Assembly (NCBI GenBank): GCA_964473525.1
Contig: CAYYPK010000024.1
Coordinates: 1 to 64,000, forward strand
Direction: 5' to 3'
Source: GCA-2687025 sp964473525
Lineage (GTDB): Bacteria > Poribacteria > WGA-4E > GCA-2687025
DNA length: 64,000 nucleotides
Below the pieces are notes generated by a model. That model ran no database searches. It was not told the origin of the DNA and worked only from the letters and a program-made list of their open reading frames with translations. Shown piece after piece: positions 1 through 8,563 of this stretch. How positions within the stretch are numbered: position 1 is the first letter of the stretch; every line of letters begins with the position of its first letter. The position numbers were made by a program, and so were the translations under genes.

Positions 1-39
1 CAGCATGGAGAGAGGGCGAGGCGGCCCAGAAGGGGAATG

Positions 40-447
40 TCAGTCGGGAAGGGCGACACCAACCTTCTCGGCGGCATCCGCCAACTGCCGCCACACGGCG
101 ATCAGGACGTCTACGCCGTTCGCGAGTTTCTCGGCGCGGCTACGCTGCTCCGGCTCGCCGGGCGCCAACACCTCGTCGAAGCCTTCTGCCGGGGGACTGT
201 CGGTCACAGCGTCAAGGAACGCGCGAACGTTACTGGCGTATTCGTCCGCAGGCAGGAACGCCCCGACATCAATCGCAGCGAGGAACACGCCGTGCATGCG
301 GTCGCGGTCAGCGTCGAAGTTCCCTGTCAGCCCGCCAAGGAGGCATGTTGCCAGGGACAGCGCGTAGCCCTTGTGTCCACCGAAGATGGCGGACTGGCCG
401 CCGTCGAACCAGTCGTCTGGGTCGACCCAGTGGTGTGCGGGCTCGTA
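40..447 (-). pseudogene. 3' fragment of a malate/L-lactate dehydrogenase gene (second copy)
   Basis: Translation of the minus strand gives the last ~135 residues of a COG2055-type NAD(P)-dependent malate/L-lactate dehydrogenase. It covers the segment with DDWFDGGQS and GGHKGYALS and ends in VGVALPD. Over the last 85 residues it differs from the intact gene at 1854-2891 at 14 positions, so it is a diverged duplicate. No start codon or N-terminal domain is present: going upstream, the homology stops exactly at the TGA of the ankyrin gene (448-450), which lies in the same frame. The fragment has no internal stops. It could still be expressed from an internal ATG at 297, but it lacks the catalytic His region, so I treat it as a remnant. 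Confidence 0.8.
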
Positions 448-1731
448 TCAGCTCGCGTCCAGCCGCGCCTTCATGACCGCATCGATGGAGTCGTGTCCGA
501 CCGGGTACTCCGACAGGCAGTCGTCCAATCCGGCGCCTATAAGAGCGTCGATGACCCCGCCGTAGTCCACATCCTCATAGCGGCGCGCTTCTGTCGCGCT
601 GTGGATGGCGTAGTCCGCGGCTGAGGAGTTGTACGTCGGGTCGATCATGTCGACGGGGTGTCCGTGCTCTATCAGCAGTCGGACGACCTCGGCGTTGCCG
701 CTCCACGATGCGTTGTGTAACGGCGAGTAGGCGTGGTTGTGTTCGGGGATTCCCAACGGGAAACCACACTCGACCATCAACCTGACCGCCTCGGTTTCGT
801 TGTTCGTCTCCCAGCACGCTTTGGCGAGGAGCATCTTGTCCTCATCGTCGAACTCCTCGACGAGATTCGGATGCGCGTCGAGAAGCGACGTGGCGAGCTC
901 ACGATCCGCCAACATGCCGGCGATAAGCAGCTTGTACTTCGGCGGCGTCGTCTCCATCAGCAGGTCGTAGACGTCGGTGTGACCGCGTCTCTTCGCGATC
1001 TCTTGGGCGGACTGGTTGAAGTCGAGCGTCCACTGTAGAATCGTCCCACCCAGATCCTCGTACCCGATGCCAGCGAACGGTCCGCTGTTGACGCCGATGC
1101 GGTAGGTGACGCAGTCCGGCGTCGTCTCGAGGCAGGCGCGCGCCACATCCATATCCCCGAGACCGGCCGCCAGGAAGATGTCCGGTAGGGCGCCGTGTTC
1201 CAGGAGGAGCCGCGTGACGTCTGGCGACACCTTGATGCGCCATTGCGCCGGCGTTGAGTTGTGGTCGTCGTCTCGGGCGTCGAGGTCGGCGCCAGCGTCG
1301 ATGAGGAGTTTCGCGACCTCCACCGTACGCGCGAAATGGATCGGCGTGCCGCCGTCGCCGCCCTTCGCCGCGACGAGTGACGGGTCGGCCGCCAGCATCT
1401 CTCGCACCGTTCCCGCCAGACCCAGGGCTGCGGCGGCGTGGATGCTGGTCTGGGCTCCCGCCTGGATTATCCGGTCTGCGACGTCGCGCGGCACGTAGTC
1501 CACCCAGAAGCCCCGACGCCAGAATTCCGTGATGACGTCGACGTTGGCTCCCTCGCTGAGTAGGAGCTCAACCATCGCCACACTGCGCGCCTCCACCAAA
1601 GCTGGGCGACCGTACGGGAACATACCCGCGTCGATCTCGGCGCGGACATCGTCGTGCCGCAACGCCGCGGATGCGGCGTCCACGCCATCTTCGGTGATTG
1701 CCTTCTTGAATGCGTCCAGCGGATTCGCCAT
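448..1731 (-). CDS. Ankyrin-repeat protein
   Basis: A 427-residue cytoplasmic protein with no signal peptide, built of ankyrin-type helical repeats. Recognisable units include GGTPIHFARTVEVAKLLIDA, VTRLLLEHGALPD and SPLHNASWSGNAEVVRLL. Ankyrin repeats mediate protein-protein contacts; the partner is unknown. I choose the ATG at 1731 because GGGAGAGGGG lies just upstream; a TTG 21 bases earlier is possible. The gene follows the dehydrogenase gene in the same direction with a gap of ~120 bases and abuts the truncated dehydrogenase copy with no spacer at its 3' end. The last residues (AVMKARLDAS) look like a natural terminus, but the zero-length junction suggests a deletion endpoint close by. 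Confidence 0.85.
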   Translation of the reverse strand: MANPLDAFKKAITEDGVDAASAALRHDDVRAEIDAGMFPYGRPALVEARSVAMVELLLSEGANVDVITEFWRRGFWVDYVPRDVADRIIQAGAQTSIHAAAALGLAGTVREMLAADPSLVAAKGGDGGTPIHFARTVEVAKLLIDAGADLDARDDDHNSTPAQWRIKVSPDVTRLLLEHGALPDIFLAAGLGDMDVARACLETTPDCVTYRIGVNSGPFAGIGYEDLGGTILQWTLDFNQSAQEIAKRRGHTDVYDLLMETTPPKYKLLIAGMLADRELATSLLDAHPNLVEEFDDEDKMLLAKACWETNNETEAVRLMVECGFPLGIPEHNHAYSPLHNASWSGNAEVVRLLIEHGHPVDMIDPTYNSSAADYAIHSATEARRYEDVDYGGVIDALIGAGLDDCLSEYPVGHDSIDAVMKARLDAS

Positions 1732-1853
1732 CGTCACTATCCCCTCTCCCAAACCCCCTCGCGCTCACGCCTCACTTCTCACTACGGATATAGGCCGATT
1801 GGCGATGCAGGAGATGGGTTTCGACGCGCGTGCGGGAGACCGCGCCGCGAATG

Positions 1854-2891
1854 TCAGTCGGGGAGCGTCACTCCGACCTTTGCGGCGGCATCCGCCAACT
1901 GCCGCCACACGGCGATCGGCACGTCGATGCCGTTCGCGAGCTTGTCCGCGCGGCTGTGTCGTTCGGGTTCGCCGGGCGTCAACACCGCGTCGAAGCCTTC
2001 CGCCGGAGGGTTGTCGGTCACGGCGTTCAGGAAGGCGCGGGCATTGCCGGCGTATTCGTCCGCAGGCAGGAATGCCTCGACGTCGATGGCGGCGAGGAAG
2101 ACACCGTGCATCCGATCGCGCTCGGCGTCGAAGTTCCCCGTCAACCCGCCGAGGAGACATGTCGCGAGAGACAGCGCGTATCCCTTGTGTCCTCCGAAGA
2201 TCACCGATTGGCCGCCGTCGAACCAGTCGTCCGGGCTGACGCTCGGCGCGTGGTTCTTGTCCACGATTGCGCCGGGGGGTAAGTGGCGCTCCTCCTCGCG
2301 GGCGACGCGAATCTTGCCGTTGGCGACGACCGTCGTCGCAAAGTCGGAAACGAACGGCGTGCCGTCTCCGGCTGGCGCGCCGATGGTGAACGGGTTCGTG
2401 AGGAGCCGCGTCTCCGTGCCGCCATACGGAGCCGCTGGACCTACGCCGCGCCCTCCCTCTCCCAACGTGATGATGCCTATGCAACCCGCCGCAGCCGCCT
2501 GCTCCACGTATTCTCCGAGCCTGCCGATGTGGGAGTAGTTCCGCAGGCTGACGCAGGCGATGCCCGTCTCCTTCGCCTTCTTGATCGCCAGGCCCATGCT
2601 CCACTGCGCGGCATAGTGGCCCCATCCGCGCTTGGCGTCCACGGAGGCGGCGCCGGGCTTCTCGTCCAGTATCTTCGGGCGGGCGGCTGCCACCAGGTGG
2701 CCACGCTCCAGCGCTGACATGTAGCCGATTACGCGGAACATGCCATGCGACGGATGTCCCGACAGGTCCGCCCTGATGACGATCTCCGCGACGCGCTTCG
2801 CGATGTCGGGTGGCGTGCCTGCGGCGAGGAACAGACTCTCGGCGAAGATCCTGAGAGGGTCGGCGTCGACTCGTACGTACGCGTCGGGCAT
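1854..2891 (-). CDS. Malate/L-lactate dehydrogenase family oxidoreductase (Ldh2/COG2055)
   Basis: A 345-residue cytosolic NAD(P)-dependent dehydrogenase of the family that also contains ureidoglycolate and sulfolactate dehydrogenases. The family signature with the catalytic histidine is visible near the N-terminus (SGHPSHGMFRVIGYM), followed by the mid-protein RNYSHIGRLGEY and the glycine-rich stretch GEGGRGVGPAAPYGG. The substrate cannot be told from sequence alone; malate, lactate or another 2-hydroxyacid are all possible. The start MPDAYVRVD (2891) is preferred over an upstream in-frame start at 2996 because it begins the conserved domain and has an AAGG upstream. A truncated paralogue lies 1.4 kb downstream beyond the ankyrin gene. 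Confidence 0.9.
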   Translation of the reverse strand: MPDAYVRVDADPLRIFAESLFLAAGTPPDIAKRVAEIVIRADLSGHPSHGMFRVIGYMSALERGHLVAAARPKILDEKPGAASVDAKRGWGHYAAQWSMGLAIKKAKETGIACVSLRNYSHIGRLGEYVEQAAAAGCIGIITLGEGGRGVGPAAPYGGTETRLLTNPFTIGAPAGDGTPFVSDFATTVVANGKIRVAREEERHLPPGAIVDKNHAPSVSPDDWFDGGQSVIFGGHKGYALSLATCLLGGLTGNFDAERDRMHGVFLAAIDVEAFLPADEYAGNARAFLNAVTDNPPAEGFDAVLTPGEPERHSRADKLANGIDVPIAVWRQLADAAAKVGVTLPD

Positions 2892-3056
2892 GTGGCGCGC
2901 CTTCGATTGAGGTGCACGGCGTGAGGTGGCGTCACGTGATTGTGGCAACGTGGCGTCGTGTGAACAACCAGCGGGCCAACGGTACAGCGGTAGCATTGTC
3001 GGCCTTTCACCCCCGTGCTACGCTACCCCTAGCGCCCCAACGAGGTGAAATCGCCG

Positions 3057-3281
3057 ATGCCGCGCGTCACCGTCTCCGTCATACCGAAAGCGTCCCGACA
3101 GTTGGTCGAGTGGTTGTCCGAGACGGAGGCGAAGGTGTGGGTGCACGCGGCTCCCGAGAAGGGGAAGGCGAACAAGGCGGTGCGGCAGGCGCTCGCGAAG
3201 GATCTGAGTATTCGGGCGTCGCAGGTGCAGATCGTGTCGGGCGAGACATCGCGGAAGAAGATCGTCGAAATATCGGAGTGA
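3057..3281 (+). CDS. UPF0235/DUF167 (YggU-like) protein
   Basis: A 74-residue protein of the conserved DUF167 family, whose function is still not firmly established. Diagnostic features are the opening strand VTVSVIPKAS, the core WVHAAPEKGKANKAV and the GETSRKKIVEI ending. Length is normal for the family. The ATG at 3057 is chosen because GAGGTG sits 10 bases upstream; a GTG at 3045 is in frame but would overlap that ribosome site. It is the first gene of a co-directional group running to 7401. Confidence 0.9.
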   Translation: MPRVTVSVIPKASRQLVEWLSETEAKVWVHAAPEKGKANKAVRQALAKDLSIRASQVQIVSGETSRKKIVEISE

Positions 3282-3351
3282 CTCGCGCAGCTCTCGGCTC
3301 CCGTGATCGCGCAGCTCGGCCTGTGGCTCGACGTGTGGAAGGAACAGCGGC

Positions 3352-3849
3352 ATGGCAAAGGTGAAGTCGTCGAACGAACTAGAGCAGCGGCTTGTAGAGT
3401 TGCGCGACCCTGACTGGAACGTCCGTCACGTCGCCAGCCGCGCGCTCGTCGACCTAGGTGAGTCCGCCGTCGAGTCGCTCTCCCTCCTCCTGGAAGAGGA
3501 CGACAACTACCTCCGTGGCGCGGCGGCGAAGTGCCTCGGCGAAATAGGTAGCAGCGATGGGGTCAAGCCCCTCATCTCGCTTTTTGACGACGACAACGGC
3601 GCCGTGCGGCAGGAGGCGGTTCGGGCCCTCGGACACATCGGCGTGGACGCGGTGAAGCCGCTTCTCGACCGCATCAAAGACCCGTCCCCAGGCGTCCAGC
3701 GGTGCGTAGTGCAGGCGCTGAAGGAGGTACGCGACCCAGGCGTCAGCCCCGCCTTGCAGACGCTGGCGAGCGACATGGACATTCCCGCCGCCCTGCGATG
3801 GGAAGCCAAGATCGCCGTGAACCGCCTGCGCGAACTGCCCCAGCGGTAG
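3352..3849 (+). CDS. HEAT-repeat protein (PBS-lyase type)
   Basis: A 165-residue all-helical protein made of four to five HEAT/PBS-lyase-like repeats, e.g. NVRHVASRALVDLGESAVE, YLRGAAAKCLGEIGSSDGVK and AVRQEAVRALGHIG. Such proteins act as scaffolds or lyase-type chaperones; there are no cofactor residues here from which to infer an enzymatic role. GGAAGGAA precedes the ATG. The stop is separated by only three bases from the UroD-family gene, so the two are almost certainly co-transcribed and probably translationally coupled. Confidence 0.85.
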   Translation: MAKVKSSNELEQRLVELRDPDWNVRHVASRALVDLGESAVESLSLLLEEDDNYLRGAAAKCLGEIGSSDGVKPLISLFDDDNGAVRQEAVRALGHIGVDAVKPLLDRIKDPSPGVQRCVVQALKEVRDPGVSPALQTLASDMDIPAALRWEAKIAVNRLRELPQR

Positions 3850-3852
3850 CCG

Positions 3853-5061
3853 ATGGCCAAACCTACGCTCACGCCTGCGGAGCGCCTCCGCGCGGCTATG
3901 AACCATCAGGAACCGGATCGCGTACCTCTGGACTTCGCGGCCACCGGACTCACCGGACTGCGCGTCGAAGCGCAGGACGCCTTGCTTCGCCATCTCGACA
4001 TCGACGACATCAGCTGGGAGGTCGTGAACGCCCAGGAGCGGATCGCCGCGCCTCACGAAGCCATCCTGGAGCGCTATCCGGTGGACGCCACGTCCTGGCT
4101 ACCGACGGCTGGACCCCTCGTGGTAGAGGATGACCAAGGCGAGGAACGGTACGACTGGCTCCCGGAGGAGCGTGAAGAGCAGGATCCCGACGAGCCAGAG
4201 GCGCCGCGCATCCCCGTCCGGATCCTCACGGACGAATGGGGCGTCGTTTGGGAGCGGCGAGGGGCGCAGCGGTCGTTTCGGCCTGTCACAACGCCTCTGA
4301 GCGGCGAACTTCCCGCGAACGCTGTTGCCGCTCACGACTTCCCGGACGCGACGGACGAGCGACGGTGGTCGGCGTCGCCCGATCTGGACGGTACTCCCAC
4401 CATCGTCGGCGGCTACGGACGTGGCCTCCTCGAAACCGCCCTCCTGCTACGTGGACGGCAAGACGTGAACCGTGATCTGGCGCTCAACGTCGGCCTCACC
4501 CAGCCGATCATGGAACGAACGCTCGACGTGAAGATGCGCTATTGGGAGGCGCGTCTCGCAGACATGGAGGAGGCGCCGGCGCTACTCATGGAGCGGGAGC
4601 GCTTCGACCTGCTCGACGGCTTGCCCATGAACGAGACGGCGTTCCGCAAGCTCCTGCGGCCGCAATGGGAGCAGTTGGCAAGACATCTCCAGACGCTCGC
4701 GCCCGATAGCGGCATCATGCTGTTCAGCAGCGTGTATTCCCATCGCTACCTGCAAGACCTTATCGACATTGGCTTCTGTGCCGTGAACACGCTGCCGGCC
4801 AAGATCGTGGGCGCGGACGCGGCGTTCATGAAGCGCGAGTACGGTGATAGCATGATGTTCTGGGGAGGCGGAGACCACGCCAAGACCGACTTCCTGGCGG
4901 GGCAGTCGCAACAGGCCGCCGACCACATGAAAGCCACGCTGGACCAATTGGCGCCGGGTGGCGGATTCGTATGGGCGCCATCCCCAGTGATAGACGCCGA
5001 TGTGCCCCCCTTGAACGTCGAGAGCGCCCTAGACACGCTGTTCGAATACGGTCTATATTGA
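3853..5061 (+). CDS. Uroporphyrinogen decarboxylase-family (UroD-like) protein
   Basis: A 402-residue TIM-barrel protein of the UroD/MtbA superfamily. The N-terminus (LTPAERLRAAMNHQEPDRVPLDF) is the typical opening of the non-haem branch, whose members are often corrinoid-dependent methyltransferases or of unknown substrate. The C-terminal part has the FWGGGDH and GGGFVWAPSPVID strands. No other haem genes are nearby, so true uroporphyrinogen decarboxylase activity is unlikely. It starts three bases after the HEAT-repeat gene and is followed 35 bases later by a NuoI-type ferredoxin. A distant relative is at 45590-46726. Confidence 0.85.
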   Translation: MAKPTLTPAERLRAAMNHQEPDRVPLDFAATGLTGLRVEAQDALLRHLDIDDISWEVVNAQERIAAPHEAILERYPVDATSWLPTAGPLVVEDDQGEERYDWLPEEREEQDPDEPEAPRIPVRILTDEWGVVWERRGAQRSFRPVTTPLSGELPANAVAAHDFPDATDERRWSASPDLDGTPTIVGGYGRGLLETALLLRGRQDVNRDLALNVGLTQPIMERTLDVKMRYWEARLADMEEAPALLMERERFDLLDGLPMNETAFRKLLRPQWEQLARHLQTLAPDSGIMLFSSVYSHRYLQDLIDIGFCAVNTLPAKIVGADAAFMKREYGDSMMFWGGGDHAKTDFLAGQSQQAADHMKATLDQLAPGGGFVWAPSPVIDADVPPLNVESALDTLFEYGLY

Positions 5062-5096
5062 CAGTGGTCGCGACACGAACGACCTCGGAGGCCCGC

Positions 5097-5621
5097 ATGG
5101 ACACGCCACGGAAGAGCGGCCACACTCATGAAATGACCTGGTGGGAACGGATGTACGTTCCCGAGGCTTTCAAGGGTCTGGCCACGACGCTCAAGCACAT
5201 CCCGCAAAAAAAGAAGACGCTCCAGTATCCCGAGGAGCGTCCCGAGCGCCTGCGGGCGGAGCCTGAGCGGTACCGCGGGATGCACCGCCTGACGAAGGAT
5301 CCCGACGGTCGTGTTAAGTGCGTCGCGTGCTTCATGTGCGCGACGGCATGCCCCGCCGATTGCATCAACATCGTCGCGCAGCCGACCCCCGAAGAGTGGA
5401 CCGACCGCGAGAAGATGCCCGCCGTCTTCGAGATCAACGAACTGCGCTGCATCTTCTGCGGCTACTGCGTCGAGGCGTGCCCCGAGGACGCCATACGCAT
5501 GGATACGAACATGACCGTCCCGGTATTCGGGCGGCGCGAGGACTTCATCTTCGACAGGGAGCAACTCCTGAGCCACGAGCCCAGGATGGACCTCAACGGG
5601 GAGTACATGTCCCGCAGGTAG
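5097..5621 (+). CDS. nuoI: NuoI-type 2x[4Fe-4S] ferredoxin (copy 1)
   Basis: A 174-residue iron-sulfur protein with two ferredoxin cysteine motifs, CVACFMCATACPADC and CIFCGYCVEACPEDA, the arrangement of complex I subunit I. The N-terminal segment before the clusters (WWERMYVPEAFKGLATTLKH) also fits NuoI, where it lies along the membrane. The start ATG has a GGAGG seven bases upstream. No other complex I genes are in the window, so this is either a displaced subunit or an independent electron carrier. It is followed 25 bases later by moaA, a radical SAM enzyme that needs an electron donor; that pairing is suggestive but unproven. Confidence 0.88.
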   Translation: MDTPRKSGHTHEMTWWERMYVPEAFKGLATTLKHIPQKKKTLQYPEERPERLRAEPERYRGMHRLTKDPDGRVKCVACFMCATACPADCINIVAQPTPEEWTDREKMPAVFEINELRCIFCGYCVEACPEDAIRMDTNMTVPVFGRREDFIFDREQLLSHEPRMDLNGEYMSRR

Positions 5622-5646
5622 GTCGCAACCCGCCGAGGAGTCTCCC

Positions 5647-6639
5647 ATCAGCGCCCACCGACCTCTTGTCGATCAGTTCGGTCGCCAGGTTCGCAACCTG
5701 CGCGTCTCCGTCACCGACCGCTGCAACTTCCGCTGTGTGTACTGCATGCCCGAGGAGATGCAGTTCATGCCGCGCGCCGAAGTGCTCACTTTCGAGGAGA
5801 TCACGCGCGTCGTCCGCATCGCTGCGGATATGGGCGTCAACAAGGTGCGGCTGACCGGCGGCGAACCCCTCGTTCGACGTGATTTACCCGTGCTGGTACG
5901 GCAGATCGCCGATGTCGACGGGATCGAAGATCTCGCCCTAACGACCAACGGCATCCTCCTGCCGCAGACTGCGGCGGACTTGAAGGCCGCTGGGCTGCAG
6001 CGCCTCAACGTCAGCCTCGACTCCCTGGAGCGCGAGACGTTCGCGGAGCTCACCCGTAGGGACGCTCTCGACAAGGTGCTTGCAGGCATCGACGCCGCGC
6101 TCGACGCGGGATTCGCCCCTCTCAAGGTGAACGCCGTCGCCATCCGGGACACCACTGAAGGCGAACTGCTCGAGTTCGCGCGGTTCGCGCGAGAACGACC
6201 CGTCATCATTCGCTTCATTGAGTTCATGCCCTTGGACGGCGACGAACGGTGGTCGGCCGAGCAAATACTCACCGGGGATGAGATCGTCGAGCGCATCGGC
6301 GCCGTCTATCCGTTGGAACCCGTGCCTGGACGTGGCAGCCAACCGGCGCAACGCTACCGTTTCCGCGACGGCGCGGGCGAAATCGGCGTCATCGCCACCG
6401 TCACGGAGCCGTTCTGCGACAAATGCGACCGCATCCGCCTGACTGCGGACGGTAAGCTACGGAACTGCCTGTTTGCGTTAGATGAGACGGACATCCGCGC
6501 CCTGCTACGCGGAGGAGCCGACGACGATGCCATCGCCGAAGCGATGACCGCATCCGTGTGGGCGAAGTGGCGCGGGCACCTCATCAACCAGACGGATTTC
6601 GTCCGTCCGGGGCGCAACATGTCCCAAATCGGCGGGTAG
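5647..6639 (+). CDS. moaA: GTP 3',8-cyclase MoaA, with apparent ATC start
   Basis: Radical SAM enzyme for the first step of molybdenum cofactor synthesis. The N-terminal cluster motif is C26-N-F-R-C30-V-Y-C33, the C-terminal cluster is C257-x2-C260-x13-C274, and the protein ends with the family's GG tail (MSQIGG). The family N-terminus (VDQFGRQVRNLRVSVTDRC) extends upstream of the first in-frame GTG at 5737. No ATG, GTG or TTG lies before it at the right place. An ATC at 5647 sits six bases after a GAGGAG and yields 330 residues, the usual family length. So either ATC is the start or a base has been changed or misread. Confidence 0.9.
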   Translation: MSAHRPLVDQFGRQVRNLRVSVTDRCNFRCVYCMPEEMQFMPRAEVLTFEEITRVVRIAADMGVNKVRLTGGEPLVRRDLPVLVRQIADVDGIEDLALTTNGILLPQTAADLKAAGLQRLNVSLDSLERETFAELTRRDALDKVLAGIDAALDAGFAPLKVNAVAIRDTTEGELLEFARFARERPVIIRFIEFMPLDGDERWSAEQILTGDEIVERIGAVYPLEPVPGRGSQPAQRYRFRDGAGEIGVIATVTEPFCDKCDRIRLTADGKLRNCLFALDETDIRALLRGGADDDAIAEAMTASVWAKWRGHLINQTDFVRPGRNMSQIGG

Positions 6640-6663
6640 CCCGACGCCACTGGGAGCAGATCC

Positions 6664-7401
6664 GTGAGAACGGCAAATCCAACGCTCAAAGAGAACACGT
6701 TTACCGTCGGCCGGGCCGTCGCGGGCGAGGAGTCCATGACGATTCAGGGGACGGTCAACAAGACCTTCCTCCTGCTACTTGTCCTGGTTGGCGCGGCGTA
6801 CACCACGTGGGGCTTGGCCTTCCAGGGGCGACCGGCGGCCATTCCGCTCATGGGTGTCGGGCTCGTTGGTGGTCTCATCGTGGGAATCATGACGTCCGTG
6901 AAGCGTGAGTGGGCGCCTGTGACGGCGCCCATCTACGCGGCCATGGAGGGGCTTTTCCTCGGCGGCGTCTCCGCGATGGCGAACATGATGTACCCTGGCA
7001 TCGTGCCGCAGGCTGTTGGCCTCACGTTCGGCACGCTCTTCTGCCTGTTGCTCGCGTACAGGTCCGGTCTGATCCGGGCAACGGAGAACTTCAAGCTGGG
7101 CGTGGCAGCCGCGACGGGCGGCATATTCGTCGTGTACATGGTGTCCATGTTGATGCGGCTGTTCGGCCTGTCCGTGCCTTTCCTGCACAGCAGCGGCCCG
7201 ATCGGCATCGGGATCAGCCTGTTCATCGTCGCTATCGCGGCGCTGAACCTCGTGCTGGACTTCGACTTCATTGAGCAGGGCGCGGAAAGCCACGCTCCGA
7301 AGCACATGGAGTGGTACGCCGGGTTCGGCCTCATGGTGACGCTGGTGTGGCTGTACCTCGAAATCCTCCGGCTACTCATCAAACTGCGCAGCAGCGACTG
7401 A
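6664..7401 (+). CDS. Bax inhibitor-1/YccA family membrane protein
   Basis: A 245-residue integral membrane protein with about seven hydrophobic segments. The N-terminus MRTANPTLKENTF is characteristic of the bacterial Bax-inhibitor-1-like group (YccA/YetJ relatives), and the C-terminal GAESHAPKHMEWYAGFGLM matches the family's last loop and helix. The family includes pH-sensitive calcium channels and modulators of FtsH. The GTG start is supported by GGGAGCA five bases upstream. It is the last gene of the plus-strand group that begins at 3057 and lies 24 bases after moaA. Confidence 0.9.
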   Translation: MRTANPTLKENTFTVGRAVAGEESMTIQGTVNKTFLLLLVLVGAAYTTWGLAFQGRPAAIPLMGVGLVGGLIVGIMTSVKREWAPVTAPIYAAMEGLFLGGVSAMANMMYPGIVPQAVGLTFGTLFCLLLAYRSGLIRATENFKLGVAAATGGIFVVYMVSMLMRLFGLSVPFLHSSGPIGIGISLFIVAIAALNLVLDFDFIEQGAESHAPKHMEWYAGFGLMVTLVWLYLEILRLLIKLRSSD

Positions 7402-7589
7402 CACGGGACGGCGTGCTCGCGGAGCGTTGGCAGGAAGCGCCTGTGACCCTGAGGGGCCGCAGGCGACGAGGCGTCTCTGGTCTCCCAACAGAGGCGCCGG
7501 GCGCCCGTGCCACGTCAGTTGCCGCCAGCTGGCGGCGAGCACACCCAGTCCTGCCGCTCTGCGGATCGCGCATCTGACGCGGGCCTGCG
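7402..7589. other. Intergenic, nothing recognised
   Basis: Between the Bax-inhibitor gene and the decayed BNR-type fragment I see no convincing coding frame, terminator hairpin or RNA gene. The open frames here are short and carry no recognisable motif. Confidence 0.5.
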
Positions 7590-7835
7590 GGCGGCGTGTG
7601 CACGCGCGTCCAGTTCCTGCCTTCGCCAGTCGACCGATATATGTGGCCCCGGTATGTTCCCGCCAACAACGCATCCGCTACCGCTGCGAGCGCGAGCATG
7701 TTGCTGTCCGCCAGCCCTTCGTTCCGCTGCTCCCATAGGCCGGTGGGCGGATCCTGCCTGTAGACCCCAAGCTTTTCTGAGTAGAGAGCGCCACGGCGTC
7801 GCTAACGTGTGCAGCGGTGTGACCTGATCCACGAG
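7590..7835 (-). pseudogene. Decayed BNR/sialidase-type propeller fragment
   Basis: The minus strand from about 7800 to 7600 reads as a typical BNR-repeat sequence: GALYSEKLGVYRQ, then WEQRNEGLADSNMLALA, then LLAGTYRGHIYRSTGEG-NW. These match the W..-GL....-AGT..G-IYRSTD-G..W pattern of propeller proteins. Further upstream the similarity (VTPLHTLA) continues only in another frame, and a stop interrupts it, so the gene has at least one frameshift. There is no start codon or signal peptide, and the sequence after NWTRVHT is not propeller-like. I read it as a remnant of about one and a half repeats. Confidence 0.5.
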
Positions 7836-8205
7836 CTGGGTCTGTGCGTCGTGCGCTCAGTTCTGCAACGGTAGGGCGCTCACGTTTTCGTCCTCCGCAC
7901 GCCAGCCTACATCCCCACTGTCGTGGATCGCTGGGTTCCACCTGGTGATTGCGCGTAGGCGGGTTCGTCATCAATCGCGGCGAAGTGTCGAGGGCGTGGG
8001 TTACGGAGCAAGCGTCATGGGAGCGGGCGGGACGGTGGCGGCGAAACAGAGAGTAGGGCAGACGCGCGTCGTGCAGGCGAAGCCCACACGACATGCTGGC
8101 GACTCCGACACTAGCTGCCGGTCTCTGCGGCGCACGATGCGATGTCGCCTTAGGAGTGCCTACGCGCTTCCGAACAGCGTCGACTGTCGTTGCGCCGCGC
8201 GTCGT
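7836..8205. other. Intergenic, nothing recognised
   Basis: The 370 bases downstream of minE contain overlapping open frames on both strands with no recognisable domain, no good ribosome binding sites and no clear terminator hairpin. Confidence 0.5.
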
Positions 8206-8523
8206 TCAGGAGGCCTCCGCGTCGCTCGGAGCCCCGAAGGCGTCCACGTTCCGACCCTTGATGGACGTGATGGGTATGTTGGCGACAAGCGCCATGCTGT
8301 CGCCCTCGCGTTGGAAGTTCACGTCGGGTTCTTCGTCCGAGACGTTGAAGTACTTGCGCATGAGGTCTATCAGATCGACCCGTAACGCCTCGAGGATCTG
8401 CGGGTCGACGGACGCGCGATCCTGGATGAGTATCAGTTGCAGCCGGCTTTTCGCCGTGTCCTTGCTCGCCACCTCGCCGTTCAGCCACCGAACGACGCGG
8501 GTGACTACATCTCCCAATGCCAT
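8206..8523 (-). CDS. minE: Cell division topological specificity factor MinE
   Basis: A 105-residue protein with the MinE signature DTAKSRLQLILIQDR followed by the dimerisation segment ILEALRVDLIDLMRKYF. MinE displaces MinD from the membrane and stimulates its ATPase, producing the pole-to-pole Min oscillation or gradient that restricts the Z-ring to mid-cell. GGAAGGAAG precedes the ATG. It is the last gene of the larA-minC-minD-minE unit and lies 40 bases after minD. The presence of MinE rather than DivIVA indicates an oscillator-type Min system. Confidence 0.95.
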   Translation of the reverse strand: MALGDVVTRVVRWLNGEVASKDTAKSRLQLILIQDRASVDPQILEALRVDLIDLMRKYFNVSDEEPDVNFQREGDSMALVANIPITSIKGRNVDAFGAPSDAEAS

Positions 8524-8563
8524 GGGGGTCTTCCTTCCGCGTGAGTCGCGTGTGGTGATGGCG

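Noticed and set aside
440..460. In-frame TGA between the ankyrin and dehydrogenase sequences as a possible selenocysteine or read-through codon
   Set aside because: The TGA is not in a redox or Cys-conserved context, no SECIS-like hairpin follows, and the upstream and downstream parts belong to different families.
3853..5061. Annotation as haem-pathway uroporphyrinogen decarboxylase (HemE)
   Set aside because: The N-terminus and motifs fit the methyltransferase-like UroD branch and no haem genes are adjacent.
7402..8205. tRNA or small RNA genes in the longest non-coding stretch
   Set aside because: No T-loop consensus with a matching acceptor stem was found by eye; a covariance search was not possible.
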